Assembly: GCA_022376515.1 (NCBI GenBank)
Contig: WTXI01000445.1
Coordinates: forward strand, 1-25,016
Direction: 5' to 3'
Source of the DNA: Lactifluus volemus
Taxonomy: Eukaryota; Basidiomycota; Agaricomycetes; Russulales; Russulaceae
DNA: 25,016 nucleotides
Shown here one piece after another: positions 1 to 9,274 of this stretch. Within the stretch, counting starts at the first letter, position 1. Each line of letters starts with the position of its first letter. The notes under the pieces were generated by a model. That model had not been told where the DNA came from. It saw nothing but the letters and a program-made list of their open reading frames with translations, and made no database searches. A program made the translations under genes and the position numbers.

Positions 1-10
1 ATTTAAATAG

Positions 11-3000
11 TTACACCCGAGGAGGGAACATCCTCCCTGCGATCAGACAGTCTTTCACCCACTCCATAGAGACGTACTTTTCTCCACCAACTAGTGGTCG
101 CTCGTGCAGATCCTTCACCACCACGAACTGAAAGTCTTTCAGATCAGGGCTGGAGGAGTACTTTAATTCGGGCACGGCTTCCACACGGCAGCGCCCATTG
201 ACACAACGATGCGGGGAATGAATGGACCACCATCGCTGGACTTTCGATCACCAACGCCTGAGGTGCCCTACATTCCATGGAGTCAACATTGCACTCTGTA
301 CCGAAAGAAACAAGTACAAGTACCTTTTTACCCTAGCTGGAGGAGGGAAATACTCCGGTCCCAATACGAGCACAGACTTATTCGAGAAGAGCTTTGTCGC
401 TACGTTGTTTGACATGATGCCAGTTAGGTGATCGAGCGTTGTGCCCCAGTCGAGATCTACCATCTGGGTAACCCGTGCTCCCAAACTATCGCTATAGCCT
501 GCAGGCAAAAGATAACGGGGCCAATCTGAGATGGCGCATTGCTTTCAATGAGAACCCTCTCAGTATATGGTCAATCGGAAGCTGTGGTAGAACTCACGCC
601 GAACGACAGGTGCCTTAGCCATTCGACTGAGAGGCATGGTATGCCAAGCGCGAGTGCGGTTAGGAACCGTGGCTTTGTGTTTGCGGCATCGGAGACGAGA
701 AGACTTGCTGGATGTCGAATTCATCTCCATGGCGATATTGTCGCTGGTGATGACCCATCGCTTCTTGTTTGCAGAATATTCTCCAGCCAAGGCAACTATG
801 TCGGACCAGTCATCGAGCACGGTTCCCCCATTTGCCTTGACGATTCGCATGGCCAACTCCCTCTCCTTCTCCCGATCGGAACCGACAGACATCGTGACGA
901 CAATTCCCACTTTGGTCAGCACCTTCTTCTTGTTCAAATTGCTACTCGAGTTTCTTAAAGAAGTCGGCGTTTCAGTTTTGAACGTCGACATCAACGTCAC
1001 GATCTCGTCCGCGTTAATCGCTTCGATCGGCCCCACTGAGAACCCAACAGCCCGGCTCTGGATCTTAATCCGAGGACTTCAACCTCGAACTCGGTCGTAG
1101 GGTCATCGACCAGTTGAACTGTCACGAAACCACGTTGTTTGTCCGTCGACATTCGCAATGGTTGCCTTCTCTTGGCTCTCAATTATGGAAACGCGGTCGC
1201 CAACTCGGAGTTCCAAAACGACGGAGGTTCTTTCACATCGATTACGTCTTCATCCCCATCGTCGAAGTTTGATTTTAAAGCGATCTGATTGCTTCACGCG
1301 TTCGTAGACGACGCCAGAAAAATAGGCAGCGGCTTGCTTCCATAGAGCAAACACGCGCGTTGCCATAGGATTGTAGTTGTTCGGTTTTAGAGCACGGGCA
1401 GTTGTAGCAATAGATGGCGTCTTGCTTGTCGTTCTAGGTACTGACTTGTACGTGGCCTTACGAAGAGCTATAGATGCGAGACCTCTATGGTTCGATGGAA
1501 CTTTTGAGTCCCGCGGAGGGGGCACATCATCTACAGTATCCATGGCTTCCATGGGCAGGCCATCAGCTTCATCGGGAGTAGGGGTCACTCTGTTAGGTGA
1601 CGTCTCAGGTATGAAAGTCCTCGTGGCTCCACGTTTGTTACCCTTCCGACGCGAGCCAGTGCGTGGTGGGAACGGCGGTCTGGGTGGAGTAGGGGCGCGA
1701 TGGTCCGATGGGATTTCGTTCTCACCGGTGCCATTTCCTCGTGTTCTGGAGACCCTAACTCCTGCAATTCCCACTACGCGAGATGGGCTTGCCTTCGCCT
1801 TCGGGAAGATGGTCAGAGGGAGCAAGAAACGGGAAACAAAGGATATGATACCTTTGGAAGATTACCCGCTTTAATAGACGGCGGAGCAGCCTGTGTAACC
1901 GGACGACCCACGGTAAGACACAGAGGGATATCGTCTTCTTCGTCATCGGTCGTCATATCCTTTCCGTTATCATGCTCGGATATTTCGTCTGGGATGATGG
2001 CATCAGTAGGTGGAGAAAGTGACGAATCACCCCGACAATCGCGCCGCGAAACTTTTGGAGAAGTCGAATCTGGTCGAGCAGGGGTCGATGTCATGTTGGC
2101 AGGTTCAGAGTCGGAAACAACAGCCGTCTCATGACTAGCTTCCTCCACCACAGGTAGACATGGCTGGTTTTGTCCATCCAGACCGTCCTCGGGAGTCGTC
2201 CCTGAATCCGTAAGCATTTGGGCTGCCAATTGCTCAAACAACCTGCGGCCTGCAGTTGCGGCATGGGATGACGCAGAGAAGTCGACCGAAGGTTGTGTCT
2301 GCTCGTCAGGTGCGCTGCGTGAAGCAGCCTGTAGTTGCAACTGTTGGCCTCGCTGATGACGCCATTTCTTCATGGGATTTACCATACCCAGAATAGTCCG
2401 AGTATTTGTGGATGGTCTTGAAGTCGTTGAACTCCACGCCGGCAGGGAGGTCTGCCTGGCGTACGAGTCGCTATCATCGAAAATTTGTGTGGTGTTTGTA
2501 TTTAAGTCTTCCTCTGCGAGAGGTTGTGTTGCCTGATAGTCCTCTGCTTGAGGGTTCAAGGGATCTAATAACTCAGGATTTGACATCACCGGAGGGGTCG
2601 ATGTTTCGTCAAGAATATCGGATCTGTCACTTTCGGGTGATCGACTTCGCCCCGGTGCGCCAAGTGTAGATCCAGAGGCGGGGGGCTTGCCTCGCGACGG
2701 AGGACATGCTACACCGATATGAGGGGGCTTGGGTGATCCGGCGCTGGGTGGAATTTTTATACCCGTGAGGTGCTCTTTTTGTGTAGCTCTTCGGCCAAGC
2801 TCAGAAAGCGGAACTTCGAAATGGGGATTCGTGGCAAGAAAGACTTTGGCAGGGTCTTCCCATTCTTCTACCTCAGCGAAGGAATCGACAGAATCCAGGG
2901 ACGGAGAACGTCGTCGCTTTAACTTGGAAGCAGAGCGAGACGTGGAACGAGTCTCAGACAGTACATTTGAAACCTTCGTTGGCATTCCAGATGACGTGGG

Positions 3001-3320
3001 GTCGTGAACCACTTTCCTCCTCTTGGCTGCCTGAACCACACGGAGAAAACATGTCAATGATGGCCGAGTGATGTGGGGACACAAAAAGTGAAGAAAATAC
3101 GCGACATGGGGGAAACGTAGATACGGACCCTAGGTTCTGCTTCTGTGCTACCGCTCTCCTCCGCGCGGGACGCCACCTGAGTTTGTGTCTGGGTGATGGC
3201 TAGCCCATGAAAGTGAAGTGGCGAGGCATCATCGTATGATGAAGGTGAAGAACCAGCATGTCCATAATCTGCTGGTGCGTGCTTCGCGTCAGACATGGAC
3301 TTGTTAAGGCTCCCAGACAT
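11..3320 (-). CDS. crb2: Crb2/Rad9/53BP1-like DNA-damage checkpoint mediator, with frame breaks
   Basis: Checkpoint mediator family that docks on modified histones and recruits effector kinase after DNA damage (family knowledge). Seen here: an N-terminal low-complexity region with SQ/TQ-type sites (ITQTQTQVAS), a basic stretch AAKRRKVV, a Tudor-like segment around residues 600-680 (ALWKQAAAYFSG, then FDDGDEDVIDV and GDRVSIIESQ), and twin BRCT repeats at about 740-1021. BRCT landmarks are VLTKVGIVVTMS, KPRFLTALALGIPCLSVEWL and, at the C-terminus, EKYVSMEWVKDCLIAGRMFP. Model exons 3129-3320, 1852-3030, 598-1798, 324-558, 11-267; the stop is at 11-13. The start at 3320 and the first intron (98 bp, donor GTCCGT) are the weakest parts. 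Ten single-base shifts are needed in the last three exons; with them the model is exactly in frame at about 1021 aa. Either assembly errors or a dying gene. Confidence 0.85.
186..1270 (-). other. Cluster of single-base frame breaks in the crb2-like gene
   Basis: Conserved Tudor and BRCT text jumps frame with no room for introns near positions 1267-1270, 1226-1230, 1211-1218, 1142-1146 (each one base too many) and near 1070-1074, 731-733, 697-701, 533-537, 238-242, 186-188 (each one base too few). Several sit in runs of two or three identical bases. Applying these ten shifts makes exon phases agree at every splice site (exon 598-1798 becomes 1200 nt, exon 324-558 becomes 236, exon 11-267 becomes 259). 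The exact base at each break is ambiguous. Confidence 0.75.
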
Positions 3321-3819
3321 CGGTACATTGGATAGGTGAGAGGGGTGTATCGACGGATCACTATCAATACTTTGCTCAACGGGTTTATCCACATGGAAAA
3401 AAAAAACAATTGTTACTGACGTCGCTCCCAAAACTTGGAAAGGCACAGCTAGGTGCTTTTCCCTAGGACAGGCTTGCCCCGCCACCAACGAGTTTAGTAG
3501 AGTCCGCGAAAACTCGAAGAGAAACTTCGAGAAGAAAAACTGAAAAAATGGCAGTATTTCTCAAGTGTGAAAATGACACTGATCGAGTCTCAGAAAGAGG
3601 GAGGCAGCAAATAAATTAATGACTAAAAAGCAAGACGGTGACCTGTGGCGAACGCGAATCCCGCGTCAAGTTACACGTGACCTTATCGCGTGACCGCGGT
3701 GTGCGCGATCACTGCCACCGAAACGACTTGATCCCGTCTTCATCCTATCTTCGCTCGAGAGTTGAAAATTTCTGGCTAGCTGTCTCGTCTTTCCGCGCTG
3801 GACGCTCTTATTCTGTGCT
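3321..3819. promoter_or_regulatory. Divergent intergenic region between crb2-like gene and membrane protein gene
   Basis: Five hundred bases separating two oppositely oriented start codons. It holds A-rich tracts near 3400 and 3530-3545 and an E-box core CACGTG at 3674-3679 followed by GCGTGACC. No convincing ORF or RNA gene is seen. A promoter role is inferred from position only. Confidence 0.5.
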
Positions 3820-5670
3820 ATGCCATCAAATTGCCGATCTTCTCCAAGTCGGCCTGGATTAGAGCCTCGTACTGGCCGGCGTGCTCGGTCTTCAATCAAG
3901 GGCCACGCTCATGCGAAGGAGAAACCGCTCTCGACGAAGTTACCTCAAAGAAACAATGTTGTCCCTGCTCATACAGTCAATGTCGTTTTCCCAGAGACTT
4001 CTCATGCAACACACCTTGCTCCCTTAGAGAAAAGTGAGCAAGCGTTGTCTCTAGACCGAAGCCAGAATCGCTCTTCTACCAAGAAAAACGATACCCACCC
4101 CAATGCCGAGTTTTCTGCTGTGCCTGATCCGGTGCCGAACCCCTTGTTCCAAACAGCGTCTTCAGCTACCGCTGTTGCACATACCAGTCCGCTGTTCGGG
4201 TCGTCTCAGGCAGCCGCAGACAGTCCTTCCCCCAGTGCAATCTTATACCCCTCGAGTGTCACTGTATCAAATCCATTACTTTCATTACCTTACACAGCCT
4301 CTCCTCTTTCTAGCGCCCTTTTATCATCTGCAGAACCCACGTCTGTATCATCGGGAGTTCTCCCTACTTTCATCAAGGCCCCTTCAAGACAAACTACCTC
4401 ACATCAGATTCCTACCGCCGCCATAACACTCTTGACAATAGGCGGGGTGTTCTTTGTTATTGTCATCCTAATTGGAACCAAACTATGTATACAACCTCGG
4501 CGGCGTTCTCACCCAACACCCTCTCTCCCGATCCTTCAGGACGCCTCTCCGCCTCGAAAGACGGGAGACGAATCACCTCTGTTCGGCGGGAAAGAAAGAC
4601 TATCGTCGCAGACAGGCATGTCTACTGTTCCTTGGACTTGGACACAGTATCACGTAGGTATACCGAAACCGCTGCCGGCGGCGAGCGTTTCACAGCCAAG
4701 TGCCACAAGCCAACCTATGATGAGATATTCGCGTCTCGTAGACGAGACCCCATCCGCGGCGCAGGAGGTGATGGCGAAGCCAGGCGCTACAAGCCAAGCA
4801 TCAGATGGACATTCCAACAAGGGGCTTTCTCGGCTATCAAGTCTTTCAGGATTGGTTCACCCACCATCTATGTATGAATCTTCTGGACAGGAGAACATCG
4901 GGATCGCTGTTAGCTCCGGTCAAGGGGAGCAGGACTACGGAGTGTCTAGTACTCGTGAGCCCGGCAAGAGGGCCAGCGCGAGGCAGAGTCTTCGCAACTT
5001 TGATAAGCGTCGAAGTACATTATATGGGTCGCCAGAGGGTCTAGCCTACACGATGTCACCATCGACGACGTCAAGCGGTGATAGCTCCGGCTCCAGGCAA
5101 GGCCGTGCACGTGTCAAGGCGCCGTATGGGGCGGGATCTTTCCTGCGTGGCACGGGTTCGACAAGGACAGACCGGGCCGAAGATCGCTTTGGAGACGTGT
5201 CCGTGCGATCAATCCCAGGGTTGTCTTCCGGACGGGCGCCGGCGCCGGTTGCTAATGTCACCATAACACCTGTCCAATCACCAGGATTGAGCTTGTACCC
5301 TGACTCGACGAGCGCAGATGAACAGTATTGGGTAGTACCCCCCCAAGACATCAAGGTAGACGAAGAAGGAGGTGAAGACAGGATGGCGGTGAATGATCGT
5401 GATCGACGGTTGTCGGGGGCTATTTCAAAAGGGATGGTTGGGCGGTTGAGTATACCGAGCGCGCAGGCACGGGAAATAATGAATGTGAATCAAATTGCGG
5501 ATAAATCGAAAAAGATGGATGACAGGCCGCCACGGGTACCGTCGCCTCCTATGCTACCGTCACTGGCGCAGATGGCAATGGCTCATACGAATGGACAAGA
5601 TTTTGGAGATTATCAAAGTCCTACTTATAGTCTGTATGGCTTGTACACTTCTTCTGAGAGGAAAGGTTAA
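3820..5670 (+). CDS. Uncharacterised Ser/Thr-rich single-pass membrane protein (616 aa)
   Basis: One uninterrupted reading frame, not recognised as a named family. Residues 1-200 are rich in Ser, Thr and Pro with basic patches near the start and no evident signal peptide. A single hydrophobic segment at about 200-223 (ITLLTIGGVFFVIVILIGTK) is followed by a basic stop-transfer stretch QPRRR. The remaining roughly 390 residues are hydrophilic and probably cytoplasmic, with many Ser/Arg motifs, and end in a Tyr-rich tail (LPSLAQMAMAHTNG, then DYQSPTYSLYGLY) that looks like a conserved short motif. Such an architecture resembles wall-sensor-like or signalling membrane proteins, but that is only an analogy. 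It is divergent from the checkpoint gene and followed by the exo-glucanase on the same strand. An upstream exon carrying a signal peptide cannot be excluded. Confidence 0.85.
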   Translation: MPSNCRSSPSRPGLEPRTGRRARSSIKGHAHAKEKPLSTKLPQRNNVVPAHTVNVVFPETSHATHLAPLEKSEQALSLDRSQNRSSTKKNDTHPNAEFSAVPDPVPNPLFQTASSATAVAHTSPLFGSSQAAADSPSPSAILYPSSVTVSNPLLSLPYTASPLSSALLSSAEPTSVSSGVLPTFIKAPSRQTTSHQIPTAAITLLTIGGVFFVIVILIGTKLCIQPRRRSHPTPSLPILQDASPPRKTGDESPLFGGKERLSSQTGMSTVPWTWTQYHVGIPKPLPAASVSQPSATSQPMMRYSRLVDETPSAAQEVMAKPGATSQASDGHSNKGLSRLSSLSGLVHPPSMYESSGQENIGIAVSSGQGEQDYGVSSTREPGKRASARQSLRNFDKRRSTLYGSPEGLAYTMSPSTTSSGDSSGSRQGRARVKAPYGAGSFLRGTGSTRTDRAEDRFGDVSVRSIPGLSSGRAPAPVANVTITPVQSPGLSLYPDSTSADEQYWVVPPQDIKVDEEGGEDRMAVNDRDRRLSGAISKGMVGRLSIPSAQAREIMNVNQIADKSKKMDDRPPRVPSPPMLPSLAQMAMAHTNGQDFGDYQSPTYSLYGLYTSSERKG

Positions 5671-5932
5671 AGATAAATAATTTTCAAGTAATTTAAAAAA
5701 GATGATCGATTTGTAAAACGCAATTTTAGCCGAAAGGGGGAAAGTGGGTTTAACTAACTCGAACCCATGAGCAAACATGCGCTGGGCGTTGGGCTGGGCG
5801 CACATAGCCTTGAACGGGCACATGGCCTCGTTTTTGGGCGTTCAAAGGGAACACTCAAGAACCCTGGCATATACCCACACCCCCCCCCCCTCTTTACGAC
5901 CCTTTACCCTTCTCTCCCTCAACACGTAGGTC
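5671..5932 (+). promoter_or_regulatory. Leader/promoter region of the GH5 gene with CT-rich box
   Basis: The first part is A/T-rich (AATAATTTT and A-runs at 5675-5720), fitting the 3' end of the preceding gene. Just upstream of the ATG at 5933 lies a C11 tract (5880-5890) and a pyrimidine-rich stretch to about 5925. CT-rich blocks close to the transcription start are common in filamentous fungi; the role here is inferred. Confidence 0.5.
5880..5890. repeat. C11 homopolymer
   Basis: Eleven consecutive C directly upstream of the GH5 pyrimidine-rich leader. A second C11 tract with a similar flank (followed by TCT and ACG) lies downstream of the same gene at 8636-8646. Confidence 0.95.
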
Positions 5933-8493
5933 ATGTCATCCCACCAAGTGGACGACTGGAATCCCGACTCTGCTATGTTCCCTCCCCCTCGCTTCCTTGG
6001 TTCAGTAGATGGCCAGGGCGCTCGGGACTCTCTAGTCACCACCAGTACAGCTGCCCATTCAGATGGCCTTGGATCCGTTTATGCCTTGAATAACAACAAC
6101 CAAGAATCTTACTCCTCACGAGGTTCTCCCCGGACCGCAAGTGCTCCCTTGGTCTCACCATTTCGCGATGTTCCCCATTCACCCACTGGAGACGTTTACG
6201 ATCCATCCGTTCCCTTATCAACCACTCCTTCTCCACCCCGCCTCCTCTCAGAGAAGGAATACGCTTATGCAGACCCCGCTTCCAGGTCTCGTCGCAAGCG
6301 CATCTTCATTCTTGCTGCCATTGTGGCCGTGATCCTTATCGCCGTGGCTGTTGCCGTCCCGCTCGCTACCATTAAACACCACTCGAATACCTCCGCCGCC
6401 GCAGTTAGCCCTGGTTCTCAATCCACCTCCGCCGGTTCCGCAAAGCCTACGTCGTCTTCTTCTCCTAATAAGGCTATTGTGACCGGAGGCGATGGCTCAG
6501 TCATAACAATGGAGGACGGAACAAAGATAACATATACCAACAAGTTTGGCGGTCAGTGGTACTGGGACCCGAATGACCCCATCAACGATTCGGCCCAGGC
6601 CCAGTCTTGGACCCCTGCCTTGAACCAGGCCTTCAACTGGGGTGTCGATCATGTCCGTGGGTAGGTGTCTTTTTTCTTTTTTTGGCATTTTCTTGTTCGC
6701 AACTAAATGTTCCTGATGTCCCTAGGGTTAACATTGGTGGATGGCTCGTCCTTGAACCGGTGAGTTTCCAAACCTTATCGGAACGGCACTATCTCACGCC
6801 TCTGTAGTTCATCACCCCAAATTTTTATCAGAGGTATGCTGGTGCTGTCGATGAGTGGACCCTTAGTACGGCCATGGCTGCTGATGCTGCCAACGGCGGG
6901 ATCGGCCAAATCGAGACCCATTATAAAACCTTTATTGTATGTTCCAAGTCATCGTATATTGCGACAATCCTCATGGGAAAATGATGCAGACGGAGCAAGA
7001 TTTTGCCGAGATTGCCGGTGCTGGCCTCAACTTTGTTCGAATTCCCTTGGCCTTCTGGGCGATTGAGACCCGTCAGGGTGAACCCTTTTTGGCAAAGACT
7101 TCTTGGACGTGCGTGCCCAGTTGGCTTCACATGTCATCGTGTTCTCATCTTTTCTCAGGTATTTCCTCAAGGCCATTCAATGGGCTCGCAAATATGGCCT
7201 TCGCATTAGCCTGGACTTCCATGCCGTCCCCGGCAGTCAAAATGGTTGGAACCACTCTGGACGACTCGGCACCATCAACTTCCTCAATGGTCCCATGGGT
7301 TATGCCAATGCACAACGATCTCTAGATTATATCCGCATCCTTGCCGAGTTTATCTCTCAGCCCCAATACAAGAACGTTGTGCCCATCTTTGGTATCATGA
7401 ACGAGCCAATGGGTACCACTATTGGACAAGGGCAGATGGCTGACTTGTGAGTATTACCCGATTAAACGACTCTCCATCCTCATTCGTTATCCAGTTATTA
7501 CCAAGCGTATCTGGCCGTTCGCAAAGCTAGTGGTATTGGGGCAGGAAAGGGTCCCATGGTCTCCTACCACGATGCCTTCGAAGGTATCGCTGCGTGGGCT
7601 GGTTTCTTACCGGGTGCGGATCGTATCGCCATTGATACGCATCCGTATCTCTGCTTCGGCCCCCAGAACCCCAAGCCCATTGCTCAACAGGTCAATGATC
7701 CTTGTACTATGTGGGGAGCAGAGTTCAACACGTCGATGGGTGCATTTGGGTTCACTACGGCCGGAGAATGGAGCGTAGCCACCAATGACTGCGGTACATT
7801 CGTGAATGGCGCTGGATTCGGTGCCCGTTATGATGGCACCTTCGACGGTGCGGTGGCTCTCGGTAGCTGTCAGCCGTGGATCGACTATACCACCTGGAGT
7901 CAAGACCTGAAGACTAGTACTCAACAGCTCGCTTTGGCAAGCATGGATGCTCTTCAGGTGAGCACGTTGCGATCATCGATTTTTGAGAAAGCAAACAAAC
8001 AAATGTGACATTTCGACAGAACTGGTTCTTCTGGACGTGGAAGATTGGCCCGGCACAAAGCGGCAAGATCGAGTCACCTTCGTGGTCATATAAGCTCGGC
8101 CTGGAAAATGGTTGGATGCCTAAGGACCCTCGTCAAGCGGCTGGTGTCTGTGGAAATGCAAGTCCATGGCAGGGCCCACTAACTGCCGCCCAGGTTGGGG
8201 GTGGTAATGGTCAAATTGCTGCCAACGTTGTAGCGCAGTACCCGTGGCCACCCAATAACATCGCCAACGGCGGTCCCACCGCCCAGCTCCCACAGTACGC
8301 TCCTAACGGTCCCATCGTCGTGCTCCCTAGCCCAACCTTTACCGCCACTAATGGCACAAAGATTAATACGGGTACCGGATGGAATAATGCTCAGGACAAC
8401 ACTTTGATGTCAATTCAGAATCCTAACTGTCCTTACCTCACACCATGGCAGGAAGGTAATTTCGCTGTGCCTGCGCTATGTCCAGCAGCGTAA
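5933..8493 (+). CDS. Membrane-anchored exo-beta-1,3-glucanase (glycoside hydrolase family 5)
   Basis: Hydrolyses glucose from beta-1,3-glucan ends; family role is cell-wall remodelling. Exons 5933-6660, 6726-6759, 6808-6936, 6990-7108, 7159-7446, 7495-7957, 8020-8493 give 2235 nt, 744 aa, all with GT..AG introns of 48-65 bp. A cytoplasmic tail of about 120 residues ending in RSRRKR is followed by a transmembrane segment at about 123-147, so it is a type II anchored enzyme. The catalytic domain opens with VRGVNIGGWLVLEP at about 241-254; IFGIMNEPM holds the predicted acid/base Glu419 and TAGEWSVATNDC the predicted nucleophile Glu524, both in the positions known for Exg1-type enzymes. The C-terminal part after NWFFWTWKIG is also typical. 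Closest known type is the membrane-bound glucan 1,3-beta-glucosidase D of Aspergillus. No disruption seen. Confidence 0.95.
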
Positions 8494-8869
8494 ATCTGTG
8501 TGGGGGCCATTACCTTTGCCGTCGTGATGAACCTTTACTTTGTTTCTCGGACTGGAACCTTTTCATTACAAGACCTCTTTCATCGAACGCTTCAGACTTT
8601 TTTTTCGTGGACTGCAGACTACAGTATGAGTAATACCCCCCCCCCCTCTACGTTTCACTCTTTTATCATCCTGCACATTTTTCCAAGTAGAACTACGATC
8701 AGGACCTGAACGAGTAAACCGGGGATCATTTACAGTAAATTGTACGGATTGAACAGGGGACTATCCTCCCTGTGCCTTAGTGCATACCCTTGGATTCACT
8801 CACGATTAATTGCGTACATGACTCCGGACGTTACGAAAATGCGAAGTTTTTTTCTTATACCTTGTGATC
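8494..8869. other. Intergenic stretch downstream of GH5
   Basis: No convincing gene. Contains a T9 run near 8598-8605, a C11 tract at 8636-8646 and two TACAGTA motifs (8620, 8731). Presumably includes the 3' UTR of the glucanase gene. Confidence 0.6.
8636..8646. repeat. C11 homopolymer
   Basis: Second C11 tract, 143 bp after the GH5 stop codon, followed by TCTACG; compare 5880-5890, followed by TCTTTACG. Confidence 0.95.
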
Positions 8870-9274
8870 TCAGTGTTCACCGCTGGTGGTAGCGTATCTA
8901 TCTTCGAGATCTTCCTGCCCACCAAACCCTGCCTCATAATCGCGATCTTCACGCGGAACAGACTGCGGCGGTTCCTCCGTCTCCGCCTGCTTTTTTGGGA
9001 TTACATCCGAGTCACTCTGCGGCGCCCGCTCAAGCTTGGGCTCGATTTGTTGCTTCTCCTGGGTACAGGACAATCAGCCAATATCTCCAAACCCCCCAGC
9101 GGAAGGCGGCATTACGACGACTCCTTGGCGCCCATCGAGGCATCGATGATCCGCCTGTTCGGCAGTTCCTACGGAGCTCTAATTCGGGATATGGGAATAA
9201 CGCCTGTCAGAGAAAATAAAAGGGTTGCCTCGAGGGGGGTTTACCAGTACGTTTACTTGTGTTATTGTTGACAT
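8870..9274 (-). CDS. Doubtful small spliced gene, unknown product (about 105 aa)
   Basis: A tentative three-exon model: 9257-9274 (MSTITQ), 9093-9203 (ALFPYPELELRRNCR and on, Arg-rich) and 8870-9058 (EKQQIEPKLERAPQSDSDV and on, acidic, ending ATTSGEH). The first intron (9204-9256, 53 bp) has donor GTAAAC, a TCTGAC branch-like site and acceptor ACAG, and all exons are in phase. The second intron (9059-9092) would be only 34 bp, shorter than any other here. Without it the frame ends soon after VWRYWLIVLYPGE. The charged, Pro/Glu-rich last exon has a coding look, but no family is recognised. It could equally be a remnant or chance. Confidence 0.33.

Noticed and set aside
1377..1874. Long plus-strand open frame across the checkpoint mediator gene
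   Set aside because: It is antisense to the Tudor-containing gene, has no recognisable domain and follows from the composition of the opposite strand.
6836..7325. Off-frame ORFs inside the GH5 gene
   Set aside because: They run through introns defined by clean GT..AG junctions; the conserved glycosidase text is in the spliced frame.
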